A stretch of 50,279 nt of DNA from Nitrospirae bacterium YQR-1. Lineage in GTDB: Bacteria > Nitrospirota > Thermodesulfovibrionia > Thermodesulfovibrionales > Magnetobacteriaceae. The DNA is taken from the NCBI GenBank assembly GCA_039908095.1, contig JAMOBJ010000027.1:1-50279 (forward strand), in the 5' to 3' direction. How positions within the stretch are numbered: position 1 is the first letter of the stretch; each line of letters opens with the position of its first letter. Both the position numbers and the translations under genes were made by a program. Under the pieces are notes generated by a model, which saw only the letters and a list, made by a program, of their open reading frames with translations, was not told the origin of the DNA and did no database searches. Shown here in pieces: positions 1 to 8,246 of the stretch.

Positions 1-74
1 CGTCATTGCGAGGAGCGATAGAGACGTGGCAATCTCAACCACTAAAAATAATGAACGGAATTATGGTTTTCGCT
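1..74 (+). repeat. Family B dispersed repeat, copy 1 (truncated by window edge)
   Basis: The first 74 bases match positions 40759-40832 with a single difference at position 22. The unit begins CGTCATTGCGAGGAG, contains GTGGCAATCTC and ends in the shared stretch finishing ATGGTTTTCGCT. Its beginning coincides with the window start, so the full element may extend to the left. It lies downstream of the diguanylate cyclase gene, in DNA without a credible ORF. Bases 75-231 show no recognisable gene. Confidence 0.85.
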
Positions 75-231
75 ATAGCTGAAAGGTTAAAAATGTCACC
101 CGTAGGGGCGTAACGGAGTGTAGCAATTTTCTGAAAGAAATTTTGATATTTTTAGCTGCCTGAAGGCTACTGTTTTAAGGCAACAGGGGATACTTTTTAT
201 TTTTTCGACCCACTCGATTTGGTACAGAACC

Positions 232-1356
232 TTATTTTAAATCATTTTCAGTAACAACACGGTTTTTACCGGTTTTTTTGGCTACATACAGAGCTTTGTC
301 AGCTCTTTCGGTTGTTGACTCCGTCTTTTCTCCTTCATGAAAAACACTGACCCCAATGCTAACCGTAAAAGACAGTGCTTTGCCTTCAAAGTTGCCGTCG
401 AGTTTGTATTTAGAGCTTTCCACAGACTTACATATAGCCGCTGCTCTCTTCTGAGCGTTTTTTAATGATGTGTCGGGAAGAATTACAGAGAACTCCTCTC
501 CACCGTATCTGGCAAAAAAATCCCCTTTTCTGATGTGCTCCTTGCAAACCTGCACCATTGCCACCAAAGCCCTGTCACCGGTTTGATGTCCATATGTGTC
601 GTTTATGCTTTTAAAGTTGTCTATGTCAATCATCAGCATTGCAAACCCTATGCCGTTTACCGTGTTGGCATCCATTAGTTTGCGCAAATAATTATCGTAT
701 GCAAGCCGGTTATACACGCCGGTTAAGCCGTCTTTAAGAGAGTCGGAGCGAGCCTTCATTAAATCCTCTCTCAGTATCGAAACCTCTTTAGTAAGCTCTT
801 CCAACTGTTTCGAGTCTGCCGTCTCTTTTTGTTTTATTGCTTCCTGCAGATGTTCCACCTCGTTTCTTATCTCTTCCTTTATCTTTTTTATGTCATCAAG
901 CAGGGTTATTTTCCCTATTTTCTCACTCCGTTCATAAACCTTCTGGTTGAAATTCATATTGCCGGTCTCAAGTGCCGATATTCCTTTTGACAGTAAATCT
1001 ATGATTGTTTTGTATTCTGTTTCTCTTTCTTTAAAGTATCTTTTTTTATCTTCTATAAAGGAAATTATTGTTTCTTTACTTTTATCAAAAACACCCTGCA
1101 GACGTTTTACCTTTTCCTCTCTGGAGATGTCCTCTGAAAGCTCATCCATCGAGTCTTTAAACTTATCTGCATCTATTTCCTTAATATCAAAAGAAAAGTC
1201 TTTCAGAAAAACTATCAGTGTTTTAATCGCCTGAAGGAAAAATCCTTTCTGTTCAGAAAAATATGTTAACTTCCCGGTTAGCTCTTCGTTTTTTCCCGTG
1301 AGACTTTCAATTGTAATTTCACCGTCATCTGTCTTCTTTTTAGAAAACAACCCCAT
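232..1356 (-). CDS. GGDEF-domain diguanylate cyclase
   Basis: A 374-residue protein predicted to make cyclic di-GMP from two GTP. The C-terminal GGDEF domain (about 205-370) begins at DGLTGVYNRLAY and has an intact active-site GGEEF at 285-289. An RxxD inhibitory-site motif (R276-D279) lies five residues before it, so product inhibition is expected. The first 200 residues are helical and charged, with no membrane segment or known sensor domain, implying a cytoplasmic enzyme controlled through coiled-coil or partner contacts. The ATG start has a strong AGGAGG-type ribosome site. A family A repeat lies 58 bases upstream, between this gene and the gtrA-like gene transcribed the same way, so the promoter must be near or inside the repeat. 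No effector gene is adjacent. Confidence 0.93.
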   Translation of the reverse strand: MGLFSKKKTDDGEITIESLTGKNEELTGKLTYFSEQKGFFLQAIKTLIVFLKDFSFDIKEIDADKFKDSMDELSEDISREEKVKRLQGVFDKSKETIISFIEDKKRYFKERETEYKTIIDLLSKGISALETGNMNFNQKVYERSEKIGKITLLDDIKKIKEEIRNEVEHLQEAIKQKETADSKQLEELTKEVSILREDLMKARSDSLKDGLTGVYNRLAYDNYLRKLMDANTVNGIGFAMLMIDIDNFKSINDTYGHQTGDRALVAMVQVCKEHIRKGDFFARYGGEEFSVILPDTSLKNAQKRAAAICKSVESSKYKLDGNFEGKALSFTVSIGVSVFHEGEKTESTTERADKALYVAKKTGKNRVVTENDLK

Positions 1357-1413
1357 TTATGCCTCCTCAAAAAACTCTACACCTTGTTAATTGTTTAGAT
1401 ACAACAGTGCCTA

Positions 1414-1539
1414 ATACCAAGTAGCAGTCAAAAGAGTAACGAGGCGGCAAGGAGAAAGCGACAAAGGCGTACTATGCTCGTACGTCAAGGAGCTTTAGAC
1501 GAAGCCAACAAAGTTAATCGAATGACTGCAACTTGGTAT
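1414..1539 (+). repeat. Family A MITE-like repeat, copy 1 (alternative hairpin)
   Basis: Starts ATACCAAGTAGCAGTC and ends TGCAACTTGGTAT, giving inverted ends. The interior shares AAGAGTAACGAGGCGGCAAGGAGAAAGCGAC with other copies (positions about 1430-1471). The centre, however, is GTAC-tatgctc-GTAC in place of the GC-rich CCCC/GGGG hairpin of most copies. The same alternative centre appears in the copy cut by the right window edge. It contains no ORF. Confidence 0.9.
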
Positions 1540-1561
1540 AAGTTAACAAAGTACACCCTGC

Positions 1562-2011
1562 TTAGTCAACTGTCTTAAAAACAAAAAACTTATAGCCTAA
1601 AAAGTTCCAAAGTAACCCGCCTGCCGTCCCGCATAGTGAGCCGACATTGACCCAAATTTGATCCCCAAACCACGCAAGACTTAACCACGGCCTCACAACA
1701 TTTACAACTAACGAGGCCGACAGGACATTAACAGCCATTCCGATTAAACTTACCGCTACAAAATGAGAAAACTTCCCGCCTCTGTCGCTCTTATGCTCAA
1801 ATGCCCATCTCTTATTAAGATAATAGCTGAAAATTACGGCAATAAGAAACGACAGGGCTTTCTGTACTGCAAAAGGAGCACCAGTCTTAAGGCCGCTCAG
1901 GAGAGTTTCAACGTTGAGGATTGCAATATCAACAAGAGTATTTAGTGCCCCGATAGAAGCAAACCTGATAAACTGCTTTAGAGTTTTACGTCTTGATGTT
2001 ATTTCCGTCAT
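1562..2011 (-). CDS. GtrA-like small membrane protein
   Basis: A 149-residue protein with four predicted membrane segments (about 15-35, 45-67, 83-105, 117-142) and the GtrA family style: FIRFASIGALNTLVDIAI near the start and GGLLWNFLGYKFFVF near the end. GtrA proteins are thought to flip or help flip polyprenyl-phosphate-linked sugars for surface glycan glucosylation. Its start lies 7 bases after the pdxA stop, so it is probably co-transcribed with pdxA, though no functional link is obvious. The ribosome site is weak (ATGAG overlapping the pdxA stop). Glycosyltransferases that could use such a lipid sugar occur elsewhere in the window (35439-36203, 38791-40041) but are not adjacent. Confidence 0.85.
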   Translation of the reverse strand: MTEITSRRKTLKQFIRFASIGALNTLVDIAILNVETLLSGLKTGAPFAVQKALSFLIAVIFSYYLNKRWAFEHKSDRGGKFSHFVAVSLIGMAVNVLSASLVVNVVRPWLSLAWFGDQIWVNVGSLCGTAGGLLWNFLGYKFFVFKTVD

Positions 2012-2018
2012 ATTCTAC

Positions 2019-2996
2019 TCATTTTGGATACGGCTTCAGAGTCTCTGCAAGCCTCATAGCCTCACACATACTTTGAGGGTTTATAACCCCTTTGTGCGCA
2101 ATATCATAAGCAGTGCCGTGGTCAGGGGACGTTCTTACTATCGGCAGCCCGACAGTGATATTGACACCGCTTTCAAAAGCTATCATCTTTAGCGGAATGA
2201 GCCCCTGGTCGTGATACATGGAAACCACAATATCAAAGTGTCCGTTATAGGCTTTGTGGAACAAGGTGTCGGCAGGAAACGGCCCGGTTACCGAAATACC
2301 CATATGATGAGCTTCCTCAATAGCCGGAACAATCTCCTCCGTCTCCTGCCTGCCAAATAACCCGGCCTCACCGGCATGAGGGTTAAGCCCTGCCACTGCT
2401 ATTTTGGGATTATCTATGCCAAGCATACCGGCTGCGGAGTTGGCAAGCACAAGAGTTTTCAATACACGGTCTTTTGTAATAAGTTCAGGGACTTTGGCCA
2501 GAGCCTCATGAATGGTGACAAGCATGACTCTCAGGGGGCCTCCGACAAGCATCATGGCAAAATTGGCGGTGTTAGTCAAAGCGGCAAGCATTTCGGTATG
2601 CCCGGGATAGGGTATGCCGGCAAGTTTCAGCGCTTCTTTTGAAATCGGAGCGGTGACAAGTGCATCCGCCTTTCCGTTTAAGATTAATGCCACCGCTTTT
2701 TCTACACACATGGCACTTAACAGGCCGCCCTCTTTAGTTGCCCTGCACTTTGGATAATCATCTGCAACTGTAACATTTACAATATTTAAGGTACAACCAT
2801 CAAAAATTCCATCTCGTGGATTTTCAACTGTATGTATCCGGAGAGCGCTTTTAATCAGCTTCAGTGTTTCCTTAAAAACCTGCAAATCGCCGACAAAAAC
2901 AGCCGCCTCAGGTTTGTAAGTGATATATGCCCTCAGAGCCGCCTCAGGGCCTATCCCTCCGGGGTCTCCCTGCGTTATTAATAATAATTTTGACAA
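2019..2996 (-). CDS. pdxA: 4-hydroxythreonine-4-phosphate dehydrogenase PdxA
   Basis: A 325-residue NAD(P)-dependent oxidative decarboxylase of vitamin B6 synthesis. It converts 4-hydroxythreonine-4-phosphate to 3-amino-1-hydroxyacetone-1-phosphate, which PdxJ then uses. Diagnostic motifs are GDPGGIGPE at 10-18, PGHTE with H133, and three histidines matching the family metal ligands: H163, H207 in NPHAGE and H262 in YHDQGLIPLK. RTSPDHGTAYDIA follows near the C-terminus. Length is normal for the family. The start is a TTG with little ribosome-site support, but it directly precedes the conserved KLLLITQGDPGG, so it is probably right. pdxJ is not in the window. The gtrA-like gene follows 7 bases downstream on the same strand. 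Confidence 0.96.
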   Translation of the reverse strand: MSKLLLITQGDPGGIGPEAALRAYITYKPEAAVFVGDLQVFKETLKLIKSALRIHTVENPRDGIFDGCTLNIVNVTVADDYPKCRATKEGGLLSAMCVEKAVALILNGKADALVTAPISKEALKLAGIPYPGHTEMLAALTNTANFAMMLVGGPLRVMLVTIHEALAKVPELITKDRVLKTLVLANSAAGMLGIDNPKIAVAGLNPHAGEAGLFGRQETEEIVPAIEEAHHMGISVTGPFPADTLFHKAYNGHFDIVVSMYHDQGLIPLKMIAFESGVNITVGLPIVRTSPDHGTAYDIAHKGVINPQSMCEAMRLAETLKPYPK

Positions 2997-3112
2997 CTTA
3001 ATATTGTAATATAATTAACAGTTGAAAAAATATAAATATGTCTAAATTGCATATCTATGTACAAAGTCCAAACACATTAAAGTGGATGACAGAAAACAAT
3101 ATGCTGTTAACT

Positions 3113-4558
3113 TTACGGCATAAAAACAGCCCCTGGGAGTTCTCTCATAAAGTCCCTGTCCTCATTCATTTCCTTATAGGTTATTATAGAGCTGATATGA
3201 CTGATGTCTTTTATAAGAGTAATATCATTAAGCAGAAGTGCCGCCCCGCTCAGAGATGCGTTTCTAATCAGATGGAACTTCTCATTGGTTAAACAGGGAA
3301 GAAAGCCGATAGAGAGCGCATGGCCAAGATTGACACTGTTTCCAATAGCGCCGGTCAGAATTATTGATTCAATTTCAGAGAAGTCCAGGCCGATGGAGCC
3401 AACCAGCGTTTTAAGCAATGTAGCCATTGCTCCTTTTGAAAGCAGAAAATTTTCGATTTCATGCTGATATATGTTGAGACTTTCCGTTAACGCATAGGCG
3501 TTTTCCGTCTCAGCCCTGAATACGCCGAATTTACCTGGAATCAGCTTTCCCATCCTGTCAATAATTCCATTTTTATAAAGCTCCGAGATAAGACTCACCA
3601 TCCCTGAGCCGCAAATGCTCACAGCCGGGGCCCCGGAGAGTGTATCAACTGAAGGGATAAGGGAGTTTTCATCAATTGAGACATCAACGATAGCGCCGTC
3701 ATGGGCTGTTTTTCCCGCAGCGGCAATACCCTCGTCAAGCGCCGGTCCTCCAGCCCCGGCCCCGGCCAAAATCCAATCCTCCGACCCTATTGCTATCTCC
3801 ACGTTTGTCCCCATATCTATTAAAATGCCGATACCCTTGTTTTTATAAATTCCGCTAAACAAAATCCCTGAGATAATATCCCCACCCACATAGCTTCCCA
3901 CATTTGGAAACAGATAGACGACACCCTCAGTATTAATATTTAAACAGGTGCCAATTGCCGTAAAAAACCCAGTGGAGTGCACAACCGGCGTGTAGGGAGC
4001 TACGGGTATGTTTTCTACCGGCAGGTTAAGAAAAAAATGCATCATAGTGGTGTTTGCACCAACTGTGACGGCATATATATCGTTTTGGCTGATTTTAGCC
4101 ATATCACAGAGTTTTGAAATTAAATTATTTATGCCATCAAGCGTAGCTTTATGGATTTCACCGGAGCCGTGTTCCATAGCATAGAATATGCGTGACAATA
4201 TGTCAGCGCCATAGGCTCTTTGAGGATTAGCTGTTACGGCCCCGGCAATTTCCGATGAGTTTTCAAGATCAATAATTCTACCCCATATGTTTGTGCTTCC
4301 AAGGTCAACGGCTAATCCGTAAATGTTTTTAGTGTTAAAGTCCAAAATTTTAATTTTATTATCTAAATGGGCTATGACAGCGCTGATTTCTCTGCGCTCC
4401 GCCCTTAAAGCGGCAGGCAGCCGTCTCATGACACTTAGCGGAATTTCCACATTACAATCAAACCCGAGCTCTTCAACAAACCTCTCAACATCGGCCATGT
4501 TACCGCTGTAGCCGTCTTCTACAAATGATATAGTTTTTCTAAATACAATAGGGTTCAT
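3113..4558 (-). CDS. RACE-type corrinoid-protein activator ATPase (ASKHA/DUF4445), ferredoxin domain absent
   Basis: A 481-residue protein matching the C-terminal ATPase part of reductive activators of corrinoid enzymes, which use ATP to drive Co(II) to Co(I) reduction in corrinoid methyltransferases. Visible motifs are GLAVDLGSTN (81-90, phosphate-1 loop), NPQRAYGADI (111-120), TVGANTTMMHF, VGGDIISGIL, IDMGTNVEIAI followed by AGAGAGGPALDEG, CGSGMV and LTGAIGNSVNLG. Canonical family members begin with a [2Fe-2S] ferredoxin domain with four cysteines. Here the 80 N-terminal residues lack a CxxC-type cluster and resemble only the linker region. It must take electrons from a partner or do something else. 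No corrinoid methyltransferase lies nearby. An ATG start with a modest AAAG ribosome site is used. Confidence 0.82.
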   Translation of the reverse strand: MNPIVFRKTISFVEDGYSGNMADVERFVEELGFDCNVEIPLSVMRRLPAALRAERREISAVIAHLDNKIKILDFNTKNIYGLAVDLGSTNIWGRIIDLENSSEIAGAVTANPQRAYGADILSRIFYAMEHGSGEIHKATLDGINNLISKLCDMAKISQNDIYAVTVGANTTMMHFFLNLPVENIPVAPYTPVVHSTGFFTAIGTCLNINTEGVVYLFPNVGSYVGGDIISGILFSGIYKNKGIGILIDMGTNVEIAIGSEDWILAGAGAGGPALDEGIAAAGKTAHDGAIVDVSIDENSLIPSVDTLSGAPAVSICGSGMVSLISELYKNGIIDRMGKLIPGKFGVFRAETENAYALTESLNIYQHEIENFLLSKGAMATLLKTLVGSIGLDFSEIESIILTGAIGNSVNLGHALSIGFLPCLTNEKFHLIRNASLSGAALLLNDITLIKDISHISSIITYKEMNEDRDFMRELPGAVFMP

Positions 4559-4658
4559 CTTTATTGATTACGGTGACTTAAAATAACATAAACGGAGTAA
4601 TTGTGTCATTTTGCTAAAAATCCGGACATTTTCACTTTGCTACTATAAACACAGTCTC

Positions 4659-4801
4659 ATACCAGGTTGCAGTCAAAAGAGTAACGAGGCGGCAAGGAGA
4701 AAGCGACACCTCCCCTTACAGGGGATTCCCCTTTTTAGGGGAGACGTCAAGGAGCTTTCGACGATGCCAACAAAGTTAATCGAATGAATGCAACCTGGTA
4801 T
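4659..4801 (+). repeat. Family A MITE-like repeat, copy 2 (full length, reference form)
   Basis: A 143-bp copy with inverted ends ATACCAGGTTGCA and TGCAACCTGGTAT. The centre contains two successive GC hairpins (CTCCCC/GGGG and CCCC/GGGGAG). It ends 44 bases before the multihaem cytochrome start codon and occupies most of the divergent intergenic space, so it may contribute to transcription start or stop here. Confidence 0.92.
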
Positions 4802-4845
4802 CACATATTGACCTCATCACTGATAAAAAATTACAGTATATTGTA

Positions 4846-6765
4846 ATGGCTGATTTTAGATTTGGTTTTATAGGGTCTCACATAAGCAAAGCAACCGTGT
4901 TGGTTTTTGTTGTAATTATGGCACTTGTGATGCTGCCGCTTATTTATAAATCATGGAACAGTACTTCTGTTGAGTGCTTAAACTGCCACGGCAACAAAGC
5001 TGAAATGGAAAAACTCGGCTATCCATTTTTTTATGTGACAAATGAAACAGCACAGAGGGAGAGCAAACATCCTAACGTGGAGTGCAAAGATTGTCACATG
5101 GGCAACGGCCGTGCAAAAGATAAAGACACAGCACACAAAGGAATGCTAAAGGCTCTCTTTGTATCGGAAGACGGGAACCTTATAAACAGGGATAACATAT
5201 TTAAGGGCCCGCTGCTGCCTCAGGGTGAAAATAAAATTTATGAGCTTCTTCCCAAGGTGGATACAGGAAAAGATTCCGTGGTTCCTTTTGAGTTGAGAAA
5301 TGTTCTTTGGCATGACAGAAACCCGGAAACCTTTAACTTTGACCCTGACATTGCTAAGCAGACCTGTGGTGCTCCGGCTTGCCACCCTGAGGAGCTTAAA
5401 CAGTTTAAACACTCCATAATGGGCAGAAACTACCGGCAGCGATTTATGAAAACATGGCTTAAACCGTACGGGCCACACAACTGCGGTCCGTCTTTTGCCG
5501 ACACCCCGCCGGTTGAGGTGCTAAAAGACGCCGGGTTTGACGACACTAACACTAAGGAGATAGCTGAAAACCTAAACATGCCCTTCACCAAACACCATGC
5601 CGAGGATAAACAGAAGTTCTGTAACGTCTGCCACGCCGGATGCCTTGACTGCCACTACAGCCCAAGCTCTAAGGAGGGGGTCCACTCATTTAGTAAAATG
5701 CCAAGGTCTGAGACATGTGCCGGCGGCGGCAGGGGCACAAGTATCTGCCACCCCGGAGCTATGCAGTCACGCCGCGGAGAGACTTATATCGGCGGTGATT
5801 ACTCCATCCCTACAGGGATGCAGCCGGACGTGCATTATAAACTCGGAATCCACTGCATCAGTTGCCATCCCACAGGGGAAAAAGGCATGGGAGACATGGA
5901 ACGAAGAGCTACCTGTCAGGACTGCCATATAGATATTGAAAGCGCTCACGCACGCAGTATCCACAGAAATCTAGACTGCAGCACCTGTCATATCAGTGAG
6001 CTTGGCGGCTATCAGATAACTATCTGGGGGCCGGGTAAAATTGCCGGAAAGGAAAACCCTTTTAAAAAATATTCACTCTACTACGGCATACAAAGCCCTC
6101 CTATAATACTGAAGGACGAAAAAGGCACGTGGCGGCCATATAAGGTGTGGCCGCATAGTGTCGGAAATATAAAAAACAACGTCCCTCCGTCTAAGTCAAT
6201 CATGTACCGCTGGCCCGACGGACAAACCCACGACGCATACTTTATAAACGGTACTTTTGACGGCCTTAAGGCTAATAATAAGCACCTGTTATGGATACAG
6301 TTTGATCAGGCCGCTCATCCATTCGGCAGAGCACGAGGCTGCAACTCCTGCCATGCTAAAGCTCAATTATCCGGCTCTACATGGGAGTTTTTTGACAACT
6401 ACGGAGCATATCCTTTTACCGGTTCACACACAATCAGGGCTGATGAAACCGGACTCAGAATTGAACAGATACAAAACACCTCAGCCATAGAGCTTATGGA
6501 AGGAGCTAAACCCGAGGACTTTGCATCATGGCTGTATCTTAAAGACAAGTGGCAAATGCCGGGGGATTTTTCTATTAAAGCTGAGGCTGAAAGTTATGCA
6601 AAATATCTGAAAATCTCGGATGAGACTGACAGGAAGGTAAAAAATTTAAAAGACGCCTCCGGAAGGCTTGATAATATTACACGAAAACATATAAAATTAA
6701 AAATCGGTGTTGCACTGCATAACCTTGATGAATCGGCGGCACTCGATGTTTTTTTCAAGAAATAA
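4846..6765 (+). CDS. Membrane-anchored multihaem cytochrome c
   Basis: A 639-residue protein with one N-terminal membrane anchor (about 14-35), followed by a periplasmic region carrying eight canonical CxxCH haem sites. Their first cysteines are C44, C80, C259, C266, C337, C357, C378 and C499. Two further candidates are non-standard: CX4CH at 174-180 and a CX9CH arrangement at 291-302. Many isolated histidines could serve as distal ligands. This is expected to be an extracytoplasmic electron-transfer or reductase protein exchanging electrons with the quinone pool, but I cannot match it to a named enzyme. The C-terminal 130 residues carry no haem site. There is no clear ribosome site before the ATG. 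A stand-alone cyclic-nucleotide-binding gene follows 60 bases downstream. Confidence 0.9.
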   Translation: MADFRFGFIGSHISKATVLVFVVIMALVMLPLIYKSWNSTSVECLNCHGNKAEMEKLGYPFFYVTNETAQRESKHPNVECKDCHMGNGRAKDKDTAHKGMLKALFVSEDGNLINRDNIFKGPLLPQGENKIYELLPKVDTGKDSVVPFELRNVLWHDRNPETFNFDPDIAKQTCGAPACHPEELKQFKHSIMGRNYRQRFMKTWLKPYGPHNCGPSFADTPPVEVLKDAGFDDTNTKEIAENLNMPFTKHHAEDKQKFCNVCHAGCLDCHYSPSSKEGVHSFSKMPRSETCAGGGRGTSICHPGAMQSRRGETYIGGDYSIPTGMQPDVHYKLGIHCISCHPTGEKGMGDMERRATCQDCHIDIESAHARSIHRNLDCSTCHISELGGYQITIWGPGKIAGKENPFKKYSLYYGIQSPPIILKDEKGTWRPYKVWPHSVGNIKNNVPPSKSIMYRWPDGQTHDAYFINGTFDGLKANNKHLLWIQFDQAAHPFGRARGCNSCHAKAQLSGSTWEFFDNYGAYPFTGSHTIRADETGLRIEQIQNTSAIELMEGAKPEDFASWLYLKDKWQMPGDFSIKAEAESYAKYLKISDETDRKVKNLKDASGRLDNITRKHIKLKIGVALHNLDESAALDVFFKK

Positions 6766-6825
6766 TTTAACAGCTGTAATAGTTAAATTATTTAATTACC
6801 GCTTGACAACTTTGGAGGTTTTTTA

Positions 6826-7221
6826 ATGAAAAGGATAGCCGTAACAGAAACATACGAGGATGGGCAGGTGATAATAAAAGAAGGAACACATGGCGAGGGA
6901 ACATATGTGATACTTGAAGGTTCTGTAGCTATAAAAATGAAGGTAGACGACGTTGATATAGTAGTGGCGACTTTAAACAAAGGTGACATATTCGGCCATA
7001 TGAGCTTTATAGACAGACAGCCCCGTTCAGCAACAGCAAGATCAGTCGGCCGGACAAAAGTAGGAATTTTTGATATGGATTACCTTGAAAACGAGATAAA
7101 TAAAACATCGGAAGATTTCAGAATGATTGTCAAGGCATTAACTGAAAGACTGAGGGAAACAACATCAAAAATGGTTAGTTTGACAGCTAAATACTACAAA
7201 CTAACAGGTAAGACTGAATAA
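6826..7221 (+). CDS. Stand-alone cyclic-nucleotide-binding domain protein
   Basis: A 131-residue protein that is essentially one CAP_ED/cNMP-binding beta-roll. It shows GQVIIKEGTHGEGTYVILEGSVAI, then GDIFGHMSFIDRQPRSATARS, which corresponds to the phosphate-binding cassette. The cassette arginine is present, but the glutamate that normally contacts the ribose hydroxyl (FGEM) is replaced by histidine (FGHM), so ligand specificity may differ or be lost. A C-terminal helix follows, but there is no DNA-binding helix-turn-helix, so it is not a CRP-type transcription factor. A strong GGAGGT ribosome site precedes the ATG. It sits 60 bases after the multihaem cytochrome gene and may be co-transcribed. 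A cyclase-like domain occurs at 15460-17214. Confidence 0.88.
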   Translation: MKRIAVTETYEDGQVIIKEGTHGEGTYVILEGSVAIKMKVDDVDIVVATLNKGDIFGHMSFIDRQPRSATARSVGRTKVGIFDMDYLENEINKTSEDFRMIVKALTERLRETTSKMVSLTAKYYKLTGKTE

Positions 7222-7262
7222 TGCAGAGTTTATTTTTTTAGAAATATAATTTAAATTTTTTC

Positions 7263-7292
7263 TTGCACTTTTAATTGTCAGTATGTTAATAT
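7263..7292 (+). promoter_or_regulatory. Sigma-70-like promoter of the cell-shape cluster
   Basis: TTGCAC (7263-7268) and TAATAT (7287-7292) are separated by 18 bases in the gap between the cyclic-nucleotide-binding gene and the M23 peptidase gene. Transcription would start near 7299, at the beginning of the foldable leader. Motif match only. Confidence 0.5.
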
Positions 7293-7369
7293 GTGTTCCA
7301 ATTGCAAATGCTAAGCCGCCCCATAACTAGGGGTTGTATTGCCAAAGTGGCTGCAATCATGTCAACACA
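7292..7369 (+). ncRNA. Candidate structured 5' leader of the M23 peptidase mRNA
   Basis: Nested complementary segments are visible by eye. TGTGTT (7292-7297) pairs with AACACA (7364-7369), ATTGCA (7301-7306) with TGCAAT (7352-7357), AGCCGC (7314-7319) with GTGGCT (7347-7352, one G-U), and CCCC (7319-7322) with GGGG (7330-7333). Some inner helices share single bases and cannot all form fully at once. The 3' arm of the closing helix abuts the AGGAGGGG ribosome site at 7369-7376, so folding could gate translation. I do not recognise a known riboswitch class; cyclic di-GMP, cobalamin and ydaO consensus features are not evident. Confidence 0.4.
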
Positions 7370-7378
7370 GGAGGGGTT

Positions 7379-8227
7379 ATGACTATGACCGGAATAAAAA
7401 AATACTTACGCCGATTATTCAGTCCAATAACGATAATGATTGTACCTCATGACGCAGAAAAGACATATCGTTTTAAGATGCCTTCCATCGGTATCCTGAT
7501 TCTTTGCGGTTTCTGGTTTTCCTTTACCGCTTATACGGTCAATGTAGGTGTAACAACAAAAAAATATAACGATTTAAAAGACAAAGCTGATTATTATTAC
7601 ACTCAGTTTGTAGAGGTAAGGTCAACTATAAGTTCTATTAAGAAAGCTGAAACCCAGTTAAAGACAATGTTGAGCCGCAATAAGGGCAAAGAGGATTTGT
7701 TTAATAATATAGACCAGACTGATTCCGGCTCTGTAAATATCGAGTTAATAAGGCAGCAGATAGAAGAATCAGTCAACACAGTGGCAGAGTTGAAAGATTA
7801 CCTTAAACAACAAAAAGATATTTTTTACTCAACCCCCTCAGGGTTGCCCTCAGGGGTAGGTAGAATCAGCTCGGAGTTTGGCTGGAGAACACATCCACGC
7901 AGCAGGCGTTCAGAGTATCATACCGGCGTTGACCTGCCCTTGCCCTCAGGTTCACCTGTAAAGGCAACAGCTAACGGCATTGTCGTGTTTGCCGACTGGA
8001 GTGCCGGCAACGGACGTCTCATTGTAATAGAACACGGCTTTGGATTTACCACTTGTTACGCCCATAACAGTGAAATAGCTGTTAAAGTAGGACAACAGGT
8101 AAAAAGAGGCGATACAATCGGTTATTCCGGCTCAACAGGTAATTCCACCGGCCCGCATGTCCACTACGAGATATGGAAAGACAATGTACCAATAGACCCC
8201 CAGCCTTTCTTACTGAAAGATTCCTGA
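7379..8227 (+). CDS. M23 (LytM) zinc endopeptidase, membrane-anchored
   Basis: A 282-residue peptidoglycan endopeptidase counted from the ATG at 7379, which has an excellent AGGAGGGG ribosome site. An in-frame TTG at 7334 exists but is unsupported. One membrane segment (about 36-56) is followed by a coiled-coil stalk (about 65-140) and a C-terminal LytM domain with all zinc ligands: H171 and D175 in HTGVDL, and H242 in GPHVHYEI, with H209 and H240 as catalytic histidines. It should cleave peptide crosslinks in the periplasm. It heads a run with two bactofilins and an M99-like carboxypeptidase, the same combination of activities that sets cell curvature in Helicobacter pylori (Csd1/Csd2, CcmA, Csd4). 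The first bactofilin starts 19 bases later. Confidence 0.93.
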   Translation: MTMTGIKKYLRRLFSPITIMIVPHDAEKTYRFKMPSIGILILCGFWFSFTAYTVNVGVTTKKYNDLKDKADYYYTQFVEVRSTISSIKKAETQLKTMLSRNKGKEDLFNNIDQTDSGSVNIELIRQQIEESVNTVAELKDYLKQQKDIFYSTPSGLPSGVGRISSEFGWRTHPRSRRSEYHTGVDLPLPSGSPVKATANGIVVFADWSAGNGRLIVIEHGFGFTTCYAHNSEIAVKVGQQVKRGDTIGYSGSTGNSTGPHVHYEIWKDNVPIDPQPFLLKDS

Positions 8228-8246
8228 AAACAAATTTTTAAAAACA

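Noticed and set aside
3038..3292. Plus-strand open frame opposite the RACE gene end
   Set aside because: It overlaps the real minus-strand gene, has no domain and no ribosome site; a mirror frame only.
6803..6808. TTGACA before the cyclic-nucleotide-binding gene as a -35 box
   Set aside because: It lies only 18 bases before the ATG, so the matching -10 would fall on the start codon.
7334..7378. TTG start giving 15 more residues on the M23 protein
   Set aside because: The extension lies within the foldable leader and has no ribosome site, whereas ATG 7379 has AGGAGGGG.
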